Shown here: positions 12,241 to 23,100 of the stretch, one piece after another
Numbering within the stretch: position 1 is the stretch's first letter
Layout: every line of letters starts with the position of its first letter
From: Megachile rotundata
Taxonomy: Eukaryota; Arthropoda; Insecta; Hymenoptera; Megachilidae
Assembly: GCF_050947335.1 (NCBI RefSeq)
Contig: NW_027473508.1
Coordinates: 197,493 to 261,492 of the forward strand
Length of the DNA: 64,000 nucleotides
Direction of reading: 5' to 3'
Program-made: the position numbers and the translations under genes
The notes under the pieces: model-generated
Seen by the model: the letters and a program-made list of their open reading frames with translations, nothing else
Database searches by the model: none
What the model was told of the DNA's origin: nothing

Positions 12241-12517
12241 TAATGGTGGTTGTGTGGTCGTGATTGTGTGATTGTGATTGTGTGATCGTGATTGTGTGAT
12301 CGTGATTGTGTGATCGTGATTGTGTGATCGTGATAGTGTGACAGTGATTGTGTGATCATGATTGTGTGATCGTGATTGTGTGATCGTGATTGTGTGGTCG
12401 TGATTGTGTAATCATGATTGTGTGATCGTGATTGTGTGATCGTGATTGTGTGATCGTGATTGTGTGATCGTGATTGTGATTGTGATTGTGTGAATGTGAT
12501 TGTGGGATTGTGATTGT
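12241..12517. repeat. GTAATGG linker with GATCATG
   Basis: Starts like the 523-bp module (GTAATGGTGG, GTGGTCG) but switches after about 50 bp to GATCG units, GATAGTGTGACAG, GATCATG, GTGTGGTCG, GTAATCATG, a triple hexamer and GAATG. The same hybrid occurs at 17198 and 19818, so the switch is older than those duplications. Confidence 0.88.
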
Positions 12518-12840
12518 GTAGTGGTGGTTGTGTGGTCCTGATTGTGTGATTGTGATTGTTTGATTGTGATCGTGTTGATCGTGATCGTGTGATCGTGATT
12601 GTGTGATCGTGACTGTGTGTTTGTGATTGTGTGACTGTGATTGTGGGATTGTGACTGTGTGATCGTGATTGTGTAATCGTGATTGTGGGATTGTGATTAT
12701 GGGATTGTGACTGTGTGAATGTGTGATTGTGATTGTGTGATTGTGATTGTGTGATCGTGATTGTGTGATCGTGATTGTCGATCGTGACTGTGTGATCGCG
12801 ACAGTGTGATAGTGACAGTGTGATAGTGATTGTGTGACAG
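12518..12840. repeat. GCGACAG module, copy 3
   Basis: GTAGTGG at 12518, CGCGAC at 12797 (279 bp), ending with GACAG. It belongs to the roughly 4.95-kb super-repeat shared with 17.2-19.9 kb. Confidence 0.92.
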
Positions 12841-13320
12841 TGATTGTGTGATCGTGATTGTGTGATCGTGATAGTGTGATCGTGATTGTGTGGTCGTGAT
12901 CGTGTGATTGTGATTGTGTGATTGTGATTGTGTGATTGTGATTGTGTGATTGTGATTGTGTGATTGTGATTGTGTGATTGTGATTGTGTGATTGTGATTG
13001 TGTGATTGTGATTGTGTGATTGTGATTGTGTGATTGTGATTGTGTGATTGTGATTGTGTGATTGTGATTGTGTGATTGTGATTGTGTGATTGTGATTGTG
13101 TGATTGTGATTGTGTGATTGTGATTGTGTGATTGTGATTGTGTGATTGTGATTGTGTGATTGTGATTGTGTGATTGTGATTGTGTGATTGTGATTGTGTG
13201 ATTGTGATTGTGTGATTGTGATTGTGGGATTGTGATTGTGTGATCGTGATTGTGTGATCGTGATTGTGTGATCGTGATTGTGATTGTGATTGTGTGAATG
13301 TGATTGTGGGATTGTGATTG
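12841..13320. repeat. Canonical 14-mer array with GATAGTG entry
   Basis: GATCG/GATAGTG/GTGGTCG words, then about 22 canonical units, a GGGATTG unit, GATCG units, a triple hexamer and GAATG. The same entry and exit words frame the arrays at 17781 and 20406. Confidence 0.9.
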
Positions 13321-13760
13321 TGTAGTGGTGGTTGTGTGGTCGTGATTGTGTGATTGTGATTGTGTGATTGTAATTGTGTGATTGTGATTGTGTTATTGTG
13401 ATTGTGTGGTTGTGATTGTGATTGTGTGATTGTGTGATGGTGATTGTGTGATCGTGATAGTGTGATAGTGATTGTGTGACAGTGATTGTGTGATCGTGAT
13501 TGTGTGATCGTGATTGTGTGATCGTGATTGTGTGGTCGTGATTGTGTAATCATGATTGTGTGATCGTGATTGTGTGATCGTGATTGTGTGATCGTGATTG
13601 TGATTGTGATTGTGTGAATGTGATTGTGGGATTGTGATTGTGTAGTGGTGGTTGTGTGGTCGTGATTGTGTGATTGTGATTGTGTGATTGTGATCATGTG
13701 ATCGTGATCGTGTGATCGTGATTGTGTGATCGTGACTGTGTGTTTGTGATTGTGTGACTG
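13321..13760. repeat. GTAGTGG module, two tandem parts
   Basis: GTAGTGGTGG at 13322 followed by GTAATTG, GTTATTG, GTGTGGTTG, GATGGTG, GATAGTG, GACAG and GTAATCATG, then a second GTAGTGGTGG at 13642 with GATCATGTGATCG and GTGTGTTTG. The two GTAGTGG words are 320 bp apart here, 264 bp at 18290 and 306 bp at 21866. The differences are 56 and 14 bp, both multiples of 14. Confidence 0.9.
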
Positions 13761-14342
13761 TGATTGTGTGATTGTGATTGTGTGATTGTGATTGTGTGAT
13801 TGTGATTGTGTGATTGTGATTGTGTGATTGTGATTGTGTGATTGTGATTGTGTGATTGTGATTGTGTGATTGTGATTGTGTGATTGTGATTGTGTGATTG
13901 TGATTGTGTGATTGTGATTGTGTGATTGTGATTGTGTGATTGTGATTGTGTGATTGTGATTGTGTGATTGTGATTGTGTGATTGTGATTGTGTGATTGTG
14001 ATTGTGTGATTGTGATTGTGTGATTGTGATTGTGTGATTGTGATTGTGTGATTGTGATTGTGTGATTGTGATTGTGTGATTGTGATTGTGTGATTGTGAT
14101 TGTGTGATTGTGATTGTGTGATTGTGATTGTGTGATTGTGATTGTGTGATTGTGATTGTGTGATTGTGATTGTGTGATTGTGATTGTGTGATTGTGATTG
14201 TGTGATTGTGATTGTGTGATTGTGATTGTGTGATTGTGATTGTGTGATTGTGATTGTGTGATTGTGATTGTGTGATTGTGATTGTGTGATTGTGATTGTG
14301 TGATTGTGTGATTGTGATTGTGTGATTGTGTGATTGTGTGAT
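13761..14342. repeat. Canonical 14-mer array
   Basis: About 38 perfect units, with lone octamers near 14300-14340 just before the GATCG run. Confidence 0.94.
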
Positions 14343-14860
14343 CGTGATTGTGTGATCGTGATTGTGTGATCGTGATTGTGTGATCGTGATTGTGTGATCG
14401 TGATTGTGTGATCGTGATTGTGTGATCGTGATTGTGTGATCGTGATTGTGTGATCGTGATTGTGTGATCGTGATTGTGTGATCGTGATTGTGTGATCGTG
14501 ATTGTGTGATCGTGATTGTGTGATCGTGATTGTGTGATCGTGATTGTGTGATCGTGATTGTGTGATCGTGATTGTGTGATCGTGATTGTGTGATCGTGAT
14601 TGAGTGATCGTGATTGCGTGATCGTGATTGCGTGATCGTGATTGCGTGATTGTGATTGCGTGATTGTGATTGCGTGATTGTGATTGCGTGATTGTGATTG
14701 CGTGATTGTGATTGCGTGATTGTGATTGCGTGATTGTGATTGCGTGATTGTGATTGCGTGATTGTGATTGCGTGATTGTGATTGCGTGATTGTGATTGCG
14801 TGATTGTGATTGCGTGATTGTGATTGCGTGATTGTGATTGCGTGATTGTGATTGCGTGAT
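14343..14860. repeat. Graded variant array: 22 GATCG then 18 GCG units
   Basis: TGTGATCGTGATTG units run from the C at 14343 to the C at 14637 (22 in strict register). GCGTGATTGTGATT units run from the C at 14617 to the C at 14855 (18). In the overlap (about 14605-14640) units carry both changes, preceded by a single TGAGTG unit. The same order, including the TGAGTG unit, recurs at 19227-19630. Confidence 0.95.
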
Positions 14861-15240
14861 TGTGTGATTGTGATTGTGTGATTGTGATTGTGTGATTGTG
14901 ATTGTGTGATTGTGATTGTGTGATTGTGATTGTGTGATTGTGATTGTGTGATTGTGATTGTGTGATTGTGATTGTGTGATTGTGATTGTGTGATTGTGAT
15001 TGTGTGATTGTGATTGTGTGATTGTGATTGTGTGATTGTGATTGTGTGATTGTGATTGTGTGATTGTGATTGTGTGATTGTGATTGTGTGATTGTGTGAT
15101 TGTGTGATTGTGATTGTGTGATTGTGATTGTGTGATTGTGATTGTGTGATTGTGATTGTGTGATTGTGATTGTGTGATTGTGATTGTGTGATTGTGTGAT
15201 TGTGATTGTGTGATTGTGATTGTGTGATTGTGATTGTGTG
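14861..15240. repeat. Canonical array with scattered lone octamers
   Basis: Canonical units interrupted by unpaired octamers near 14863, 15093-15105 and 15193, each shifting the 14-bp register by 8 (equivalently minus 6). Confidence 0.9.
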
Positions 15241-15753
15241 ATTGTGATTGTGTGACTGTGGTTGTGTGGTTGTGATTGTGGGATTGTGATTGTGTGATTG
15301 TGTGATCGTGATTGTGTGATTGTGATTGTGATTGTGTGACTGTGTGATTGTGATTGTGTGATGGTGATTGCGTGATTGTGATTGCGTGATTGTGATTGCG
15401 GGATTGTGGTTGCGCGATTGTGATTGCGCGATTGTGATTGCGCGATTGTGATTGCGCGATTGTGATTGCGCGATTGTGATTGCGCGATTGTGATTGCGCG
15501 ATTGTGATTGCGCGATTGTGATTGTGTCATGGTGTGAATGTGTGATTGTGATTGTGTGATTGTGATTGTGTGATTGTGATTGAGTGATTGTGATTGTGTG
15601 ATTGTGATTGGGTGATTGTGATTGGGTGATTGTGATTGCGTGATTGTGATTGCGTGATTGTGATTGCGTGATTGTGATTGCGTGATTGTGATTGCGTGAT
15701 TGTGATTGTGCGATTGTGATTGTGCGATTGTGATTGTGCGATTGTGATTGTGT
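15241..15753. repeat. GCGCG composite module, copy at 15.4 kb
   Basis: GACTGTGGTTGTGTGG entry, GATGGTG, two GCG units, GCGGGATTG and GGTTG, then eight GCGCGATTGTGATT units (C at 15413 to 15511), GTGTCATGGTGTGAATG (15526), a TGAGTG unit, two GGGTG units, five GCG units (15639-15695) and three TGCGATTG units. A close copy is at 21.1-21.4 kb; shorter relatives with five GCGCG units are at 36.6 and 45.1 kb. Confidence 0.9.
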
Positions 15754-16015
15754 GGTTGTGATTGTGGGATTGTGATTGTGTGATTGTGTGATCGTGATTG
15801 TGCGATCGTGATTGTGTGATTGTGATTGTGTGACTTTGATTGTGTGACTTTGATTGTGTGACGGTGACTGTGGGATTGTGACTGTGTAATCGTGATTGTG
15901 TGATCGTGATTGTGGGATTGTGATTGTGGGATTGTGACTGTGTGATTGTGTGATTGTGATTGTGTGATTGTGATTGTGTGACTGTGATTGTGCGATTGTG
16001 ATTGTGGGATTGTGA
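15754..16015. repeat. 261-bp half-module, copy 4
   Basis: GGTTG at 15754 and ATAGTG at 16015, with the conserved 261-bp spacing and all internal landmarks. Confidence 0.92.
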
Positions 16016-16307
16016 TAGTGTGATTGTGTGATCGTGATTGTGTGATCGTGATTGTGTGATCGTGATTGTGTGATCGTGATTGTGTTATTGTGATTGTGTG
16101 ATTGTGATTGTGTGATTGTAATTGTGTGATTGTGATTGTGTGATTGTGATTGTGTGATTGTGATTGTGTGATTGTGATTGTGTGATTGTGATTGTGTGAT
16201 TGTGATTGTGTGATTGTGATTGTGTGATTGTGATTGTGTGATTGTGATTGTGTGATTGTGATTGTGTGATCGTGATTGTGTGATCGTGATTGTGTGATCG
16301 TGATTGT
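16016..16307. repeat. Spacer array with TTATTG and GTAATTG
   Basis: Four GATCG units, GTGTTATTG (16083), GTAATTG near 16117, canonical units and three GATCG units, parallel to 8456 and 11710. Confidence 0.88.
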
Positions 16308-16830
16308 GTAATGGTGGTTGTGTGGTCGTGATTGTGTGATTGTGACTGTGTGATTGTGATTGTGTGATTGTGATTGTGTGATCGTGATCGTGTGATCGTG
16401 ATAGTGTGATCGTGACTGTGTGTGTGTGATTGTGTGACTGTGATTGTGGGATTGTGACTGTGTGATCGTGATTGTGTAATCGTGATTGTGTGATTGTGAT
16501 TGTGGGATTGTGACTGTGTGATTGTGTGATTGTGATTGTGTGATTGTGATTGTGTGACTGTGGTTGTGTGGTTGTGATTGTGGGATTGTGATTGTGTGAT
16601 TGTGTGATCGTGATTGTGCGATCGTGATTGTGTGATTGTGATTGTGTGACTTTGATTGTGTGACTTTGATTGTGTGACGGTGACTGTGGGATTGTGACTG
16701 TGTAATCGTGATTGTGTGATCGTGATTGTGGGATTGTGATTGTGGGATTGTGACTGTGTGATTGTGTGATTGCGATTGTGTGATTGTGATTGTGTGACTG
16801 TGATTGTGCGATTGTGATTGTGGGATTGTG
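16308..16830. repeat. 523-bp module, full copy 3
   Basis: GTAATGG at 16308 to ATAGTG at 16831, exactly the length of the other full copies. Visible differences: a GACTG near 16343, GTGATAGTG instead of GTAATAGTG near 16397, GATTG for GATCG near 16487 and GATTGCGATTG near 16770. Confidence 0.92.
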
Positions 16831-17197
16831 ATAGTGTGATTGTGTGATCGTGATTGTGTGATCGTGATTGTGTGATCGTGATTGTGTGATCGTGATAGTG
16901 TGATAGTGATTGTGTGATTGTGATTGTGTGATTGTGATTGTGTGATTGTGATTGTGTGATTGTGATTGTGTGATTGTGATTGTGTGATTCTGATTGTGTG
17001 ATTGTGATTGTGTGATTGTGATTGTGTGATTGTGATTGTGTGATTGTGATTGTGTGATTGTGATTGTGTGATTGTGATTGTGTGATTGTGATTGTGTGAT
17101 TGTGATTGTGTGATTGTGATTGTGTGATCGTGATTGTGTGATCGTGATTGTGTGATCGTGATTGTGTGATCGTGATTGTGTGATCGTGATTGTGTAA
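16831..17197. repeat. Canonical 14-mer array
   Basis: GATCG and GATAGTG entry, canonical units with a GATTCTG substitution near 16988, then five GATCG units. Confidence 0.9.
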
Positions 17198-17457
17198 TGG
17201 TGGTTGTGTGGTCGTGATTGTGTGATTGTGATTGTGTGATCGTGATTGTGTGATCGTGATTGTGTGATCGTGATTGTGTGATCGTGATAGTGTGACAGTG
17301 ATTGTGTGATCATGATTGTGTGATCGTGATTGTGTGATCGTGATTGTGTGGTCGTGATTGTGTAATCATGATTGTGTGATCGTGATTGTGTGATCGTGAT
17401 TGTGTGATCGTGATTGTGATTGTGATTGTGTGAATGTGATTGTGGGATTGTGATTGT
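17198..17457. repeat. GTAATGG linker with GATCATG, copy 2
   Basis: Repeats the linker of 12241 with the same switch point and the GATCATG and GTAATCATG words. Confidence 0.88.
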
Positions 17458-17780
17458 GTAGTGGTGGTTGTGTGGTCCTGATTGTGTGATTGTGATTGTT
17501 TGATTGTGATCGTGTTGATCGTGATCGTGTAATCGTGATTGTGTGATCGTGACTGTGTGTTTGTGATTGTGTGACTGTGATTGTGGGATTGTGACTGTGT
17601 GATCGTGATTGTGTAATCGTGATTGTGGGATTGTGATTATGGGATTGTGACTGTGTGAATGTGTGATTGTGATTGTGTGATTGTGATTGTGTGATCGTGA
17701 TTGTGTGATCGTGATTGTCGATCGTGACTGTGTGATCGCGACAGTGTGATAGTGACAGTGTGATAGTGATTGTGTGACAG
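17458..17780. repeat. GCGACAG module, copy 4
   Basis: GTAGTGG at 17458, CGCGAC at 17737 (279 bp). It has GTGTAATCG near 17528 where the other copies read GTGTGATCG. Confidence 0.92.
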
Positions 17781-18289
17781 TGATTGTGTGATCGTGATTG
17801 TGTGATCGTGATAGTGTGATCGTGATTGTGTGGTCGTGATCGTGTGATTGTGATTGTGTGATTGTGATTGTGTGATTGTGATTGTGTGATTGTGATTGTG
17901 TGATTGTGATTGTGTGATTGTGATTGTGTGATTGTGATTGTGTGATTGTGATTGTGTGATTGTGATTGTGTGATTGTGATTGTGTGATTGTGATTGTGTG
18001 ATTGTGATTGTGTGATTGTGATTGTGTGATTGTGATTGTGTGATTGTGATTGTGTGATTGTGATTGTGTGATTGTGATTGTGTGATTGTGATTGTGTGAT
18101 TGTGATTGTGTGATTGTGATTGTGTGATTGTGATTGTGTGATTGTGATTGTGTGATTGTGATTGTGTGATTGTGATTGTGTGATTGTGATTGTGGGATTG
18201 TGATTGTGTGATCGTGATTGTGTGATCGTGATTGTGTGATCGTGATTGTGATTGTGATTGTGTGAATGTGATTGTGGGATTGTGATTGT
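17781..18289. repeat. Canonical 14-mer array with GATAGTG entry
   Basis: Same entry (GATAGTG, GTGGTCG) and exit (GGGATTG, GATCG, triple hexamer, GAATG) as the array at 12841. Confidence 0.9.
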
Positions 18290-18660
18290 GTAGTGGTGGT
18301 TGTGTGGTCGTGATTGTGTGATTGTGATTGTGTGATTGTAATTGTGTGATTGTGATTGTGTTATTGTGATTGTGTGGTTGTGATTGTGATTGTGTGATTG
18401 TGTGATGGTGATTGTGTGATCGTGATAGTGTGATAGTGATTGTGTGACAGTGATTGTGTGATCGTGATTGTGTGATCGTGATTGTGTGATCGTGATTGTG
18501 TGATCGTGATTGTGATTGTGATCGTGTGAATGTGATTGTGGGATTGTGATTGTGTAGTGGTGGTTGTGTGGTCGTGATTGTGTGATTGTGATTGTGTGAT
18601 TGTGATCATGTGATCGTGATCGTGTGATCGTGATTGTGTGATCGTGACTGTGTGTTTGTG
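18290..18660. repeat. GTAGTGG module, copy 2
   Basis: GTAGTGG at 18290 and 18554 with GTAATTG, GTTATTG, GATGGTG and GATCATG words. It lacks the GTAATCATG segment seen at 13550, making it 56 bp (four units) shorter between landmarks, and has a distinctive GATCGTGTGAATG near 18522. Confidence 0.9.
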
Positions 18661-19226
18661 ATTGTGTGACTGTGATTGTGTGATTGTGATTGTGTGATTG
18701 TGATTGTGTGATTGTGATTGTGTGATTGTGATTGTGTGATTGTGATTGTGTGATTGTGATTGTGTGATTGTGATTGTGTGATTGTGATTGTGTGATTGTG
18801 ATTGTGTGATTGTGATTGTGTGATTGTGATTGTGTGATTGTGATTGTGTGATTGTGATTGTGTGATTGTGATTGTGTGATTGTGATTGTGTGATTGTGAT
18901 TGTGTGATTGTGATTGTGTGATTGTGATTGTGTGATTGTGATTGTGTGATTGTGATTGTGTGATTGTGATTGTGTGATTGTGATTGTGTGATTGTGATTG
19001 TGTGATTGTGATTGTGTGATTGTGATTGTGTGATTGTGATTGTGTGATTGTGATTGTGTGATTGTGATTGTGTGATTGTGATTGTGTGATTGTGATTGTG
19101 TGATTGTGATTGTGTGATTGTGATTGTGTGATTGTGATTGTGTGATTGTGATTGTGTGATTGTGATTGTGTGATTGTGTGATTGTGATTGTGTGATTGTG
19201 TGATTGTGTGATTGTGATTGTGTGAT
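18661..19226. repeat. Canonical 14-mer array
   Basis: About 38 perfect units, ending with lone octamers near 19165-19205 exactly as at 14300-14340. Confidence 0.94.
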
Positions 19227-19630
19227 CGTGATTGTGTGATCGTGATTGTGTGATCGTGATTGTGTGATCGTGATTGTGTGATCGTGATTGTGTGATCGTG
19301 ATTGTGTGATCGTGATTGTGTGATCGTGATTGTGTGATCGTGATTGTGTGATCGTGATTGTGTGATCGTGATTGTGTGATCGTGATTGTGTGATCGTGAT
19401 TGTGTGATCGTGATTGTGTGATCGTGATTGTGTGATCGTGATTGTGTGATCGTGATTGTGTGATCGTGATTGTGTGATCGTGATTGTGTGATCGTGATTG
19501 AGTGATCGTGATTGCGTGATCGTGATTGCGTGATCGTGATTGCGTGATCGTGATTGCGTGATTGTGATTGCGTGATTGTGATTGCGTGATTGTGATTGCG
19601 TGATTGTGATTGCGTGATTGTGATTGCGTG
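19227..19630. repeat. Graded variant array: 24 GATCG then 9 GCG units
   Basis: GATCG units from the C at 19227 to 19549 (24 in register) and GCG units from the C at 19515 to 19627 (9), with double-variant units where they overlap and one TGAGTG unit at the transition. Homologous to 14343-14860 (22 and 18 units), so copy numbers of both runs have changed since duplication. Confidence 0.95.
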
Positions 19631-20081
19631 ATTGTGTGATTGTGACTGTGTGATTGTGATTGTGTGATTGTGATTGTGTGATTGTGATTGTGTGATTGTG
19701 ATTGTGTGATTGTGATTGTGTGATTGTGATTGTGTGATTGTGATTGTGTGATTGTGATTGTGTGATCGTGATTGTGTGATCGTGATTGTGTGATCGTGAT
19801 TGTGTGATCGTGATTGTGTAATGGTGGTTGTGTGGTCGTGATTGTGTGATTGTGATTGTGTGATCGTGATTGTGTGATCGTGATTGTGTGATCGTGATTG
19901 TGTGATCGTGATAGTGTGACAGTGATTGTGTGATCATGATTGTGTGATCGTGATTGTGTGATCGTGATTGTGTGGTCGTGATTGTGTAATCATGATTGTG
20001 TGATCGTGATTGTGTGATCGTGATTGTGTGATCGTGATTGTGATTGTGATTGTGTGAATGTGATTGTGGGATTGTGATTGT
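19631..20081. repeat. Short array plus GTAATGG linker, copy 3
   Basis: About ten canonical units after GACTG (19645), four GATCG units, then GTAATGG (near 19818), GATAGTGTGACAG, GATCATG, GTAATCATG, triple hexamer and GAATG. It is the third linker copy, 2.62 kb after the second. Confidence 0.88.
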
Positions 20082-20405
20082 GTAGTGGTGGTTGTGTGGT
20101 CCTGATTGTGTGATTGTGATTGTTTGATTGTGATCGTGTTGATCGTGATCGTGTGATCGTGATTGTGTGATCGTGACTGTGTGTTTGTGATTGTGTGACT
20201 GTGATTGTGGGATTGTGACTGTGTGATCGTGATTGTGTAATCGTGATTGTGGGATTGTGATTATGGGATTGTGACTGTGTGAATGTGTGATTGTGATTGT
20301 GTGATTGTGATTGTGTGATCGTGATTGTGTGATCGTGATTGTCGATCGTGACTGTGTGATCGCGACAGTGTGATAGTGACAGTGTGATAGTGATTGTGTG
20401 ACAGT
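20082..20405. repeat. GCGACAG module, copy 5
   Basis: GTAGTGG at 20082, CGCGAC at 20361 (279 bp). This is the last copy reading GATCGCGACAG; all related copies from 22.6 kb onward read GATCGTGACAG. Confidence 0.92.
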
Positions 20406-20913
20406 GATTGTGTGATCGTGATTGTGTGATCGTGATAGTGTGATCGTGATTGTGTGGTCGTGATCGTGTGATTGTGATTGTGTGAATGTGATTGTGTGAT
20501 TGTGATTGTGTGATTGTGATTGTGTGATTGTGATTGTGTGATTGTGATTGTGTGATTGTGATTGTGTGATTGTGATTGTGTGATTGTGATTGTGTGATTG
20601 TGATTGTGTGATTGTGATTGTGTGATTGTGATTGTGTGATTGTGATTGTGTGATTGTGATTGTGTGATTGTGATTGTGTGATTGTGATTGTGTGATTGTG
20701 ATTGTGTGATTGTGATTGTGTGATTGTGATTGTGTGATTGTGATTGTGTGATTGTGATTGTGTGATTGTGATTGTGTGATTGTGATTGTGTGATTGTGAT
20801 TGTGTGATTGTGATTGTGGGATTGTGATTGTGTGATCGTGATTGTGTGATCGTGATTGTGTGATCGTGATTGTGATTGTGATTGTGTGAATGTGATTGTG
20901 GGATTGTGATTGT
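20406..20913. repeat. Canonical 14-mer array with GATAGTG entry
   Basis: Third copy of the array type at 12841 and 17781, with one GAATG unit near 20483. Confidence 0.9.
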
Positions 20914-21418
20914 GTAGTGGTGGTTGTGTGGTCGTGATTGTGTGATTGTGATTGTGTGATTGTAATTGTGTGATTGTGATTGTGTTATTGTGATTGTGTG
21001 GTTGTGATTGTGATTGTGTGATTGTGTGATGGTGATTGTGTGATCGTGATAGTGTGATAGTGATTGTGTGATCGTGATTGTGTGATTGTGATTGTGATTG
21101 TGTGACTGTGTGATTGTGATTGTGTGATGGTGATTGCGTGATTGTGATTGCGTGATTGTGATTGCGGGATTGTGGTTGCGCGATTGTGATTGCGCGATTG
21201 TGATTGCGCGATTGTGATTGCGCGATTGTGATTGCGCGATTGTGATTGCGCGATTGTGATTGCGCGATTGTGATTGCGCGATTGTGATTGTGTCATTGTG
21301 TGAATGTGTGATTGTGATTGTGTGATTGTGATTGTGTGATTGTGATTGTGTGATTGTGATTGAGTGATTGTGATTGTGTGATTGTGATTGGGTGATTGTG
21401 ATTGGGTGATTGTGATTG
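20914..21418. repeat. GTAGTGG module fused to GCGCG composite
   Basis: GTAGTGG, GTAATTG, GTTATTG, GATGGTG and GATAGTG words to about 21070, then GACTGTGTG, GATGGTG, GCG units, GCGGG, eight GCGCGATTGTGATT units (C at 21179 to 21277), GTGTCATTGTGTGAATG (21291), TGAGTG and two GGGTG units. The right part repeats 15330-15640 with GTCATTG in place of GTCATGG. Confidence 0.9.
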
Positions 21419-21735
21419 CGTGATTGTGATTGCGTGATTGTGATTGCGTGATTGTGATTGCGTGATTGTGATTGCGTGATTGTGATTGCGTGATTGTGAT
21501 TGCGTGATTGTGATTGCGTGGTTGTGATTGCGTGATTGTGATTGCGTGATTGTGATTGCGTGATTGTGATTGCGTGATTGTGATTGCGTAATTGTGATTG
21601 CGTGATTGTGATTGCGTGATTGTGATTGCGTGATTGTGATTGCGTGATTGTGATTGCGTGATTGTGATTGCGTGATTGTGATTGCGTGATTGAGATTGCG
21701 TGATTGTGATTGCGTGATTGTGATTGCGTGATTGT
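21419..21735. repeat. Variant array GCGTGATTGTGATT, 23 copies
   Basis: C positions run from 21419 to 21727 in strict 14-bp steps. Point changes inside: GCGTGGTTG near 21520, GCGTAATTG near 21590 and TGAGATTG near 21693. The homologous run at 15639 has only five units. Confidence 0.94.
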
Positions 21736-22309
21736 GATTGTGTGATTGTGATTGTGTGATTGTGATTGTGGGATTGTGATTGTGTGATCGTGATTGTGTG
21801 ATCGTGATTGTGTGGTCGTGATTGTGATTGTGATTGTGTGAATGTGATTGTGGGATTGTGATTGTGTAGTGGTGGTTGTGTGGTCGTGATTGTGTGATTG
21901 TGATTGTGTGATTGTAATTGTGTGATTGTGATTGTGTTATTGTGATTGTGTGGTTGTGATTGTGATTGTGTGATTGTGTGATAGTGATTGTGTGATCGTG
22001 ATAGTGTGATAGTGATTGTGTGACAGTGATTGTGTGATCGTGATTGTGTGATCGTGATTGTGTGGTCGTGATTGTGTAATCATGATTGTGTGATCGTGAT
22101 TGTGTGATCGTGATTGTGTGATCGTGATTGTGATTGTGATTGTGTGAATGTGATTGTGGGATTGTGATTGTGTAGTGGTGGTTGTGTGGTCGTGATTGTG
22201 TGATTGTGATTGTGTGATTGTGATCGTGTGATCGTGATCGTGTGATCGTGATTGTGTGATCGTGACTGTGTGTTTGTGATTGTGTGACTGTGATTGTGGG
22301 ATTGTGATT
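21736..22309. repeat. GTAGTGG modules, copies at 21866 and 22172
   Basis: Two GTAGTGGTGG words 306 bp apart with GTAATTG, GTTATTG, GATAGTG, GACAG and GTAATCATG between them. The second part has GATCGTGTGATCGTGATCG and GTGTGTTTG. It marks the transition from the left-hand module set to the right-hand set. Confidence 0.88.
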
Positions 22310-23100
22310 GTGTGAGTGTGATTGTGTGGTTGTGTGATCGTGATTGTGTGATCGTGATTGTGTGGTCGTGATTGTGTGATCGTGATTGTGTGATCGTGAT
22401 TGTGTGATTGTGATTGTGTGATTGTGATTGTGTGATTGTGATTGTGTGAGTGTGATTGTGTGATTGTGATTGTGTGAGTGTGATTGTGTGGTTGTGTGAT
22501 CGTGATTGTGTGATCGTGATTGTGTGATCGTGATTGTGTGATCGTGATTGTGTGATTGTGTGATGGTGATTGTGTGATCGTGATTGTCGATCGTGACTGT
22601 GTGATCGTGACAGTGTGATAGTGACAGTGTGATAGTGATTGTGTGACAGTGATTGTGTGATCGTGATTGTGTGATCGTGATAGTGTGATCGTGATTGTGT
22701 GGTCGTGATTGTGTGATCGTGATTGTGTGATCGTGATTGTGTGATTGTGATTGTGTGATTGTGATTGTGTGATTGTGATTGTGTGATTGTGATTGTGTGA
22801 TTGTGATTGTGTGATTGTGATTGTGCGATTGTGATTGTGTGATTGTGATTGTGTAACTGTGATTGTGTGATTGTGATTGTGTGATTGTGATTGTGTGATT
22901 GTGATTGTGTGAGTGTGATTGTGTGATCGTGATTGTGTGATCGTGATTGTATGATCGTGATTTTGTGATAGTGATTGTGTGATAGTGATTGTGTGATCGT
23001 GATTGTGTGATCGTGATTGCGTGATCGTGATTGTGTGGTCGTAATTGTGTGATCGTGATTATGTGATCGCAATTGTTGGATTGTGACTGTGTGATCGTGT
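22310..23100. repeat. GCAATTG module, copy 1
   Basis: GAGTGTG and GTGGTTGTGTGATCG words, GATGGTG, GTCGATCGTGAC, GATCGTGACAG (CGTGAC at 22606), GATAGTG, GTGGTCG, a short array, GTGCGATTG, GTAACTG, GAGTG, GTATGATCG, GATTTTG, GCGTGATCG, GTGGTCGTAATTG, then GATTATGTGATCGCAATTG (CGC at 23068). CGTGAC-to-CGC spacing is 462 bp, as in four other copies. The next copy lies exactly 793 bp downstream. Confidence 0.9.

Noticed and set aside
15411..15520. GCGCG runs as a CpG island or promoter.
   Set aside because: They are eight 14-bp units, about 110 bp, inside the array, with no TATA, initiator or adjacent gene; a variant monomer run explains them fully.
22310..23100. Diverged modules as relics of transposable elements inserted in the satellite.
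   Set aside because: Module words are still recognizable variants of the hexamer and octamer. There are no terminal repeats, target-site duplications, poly-A tails or coding remnants.
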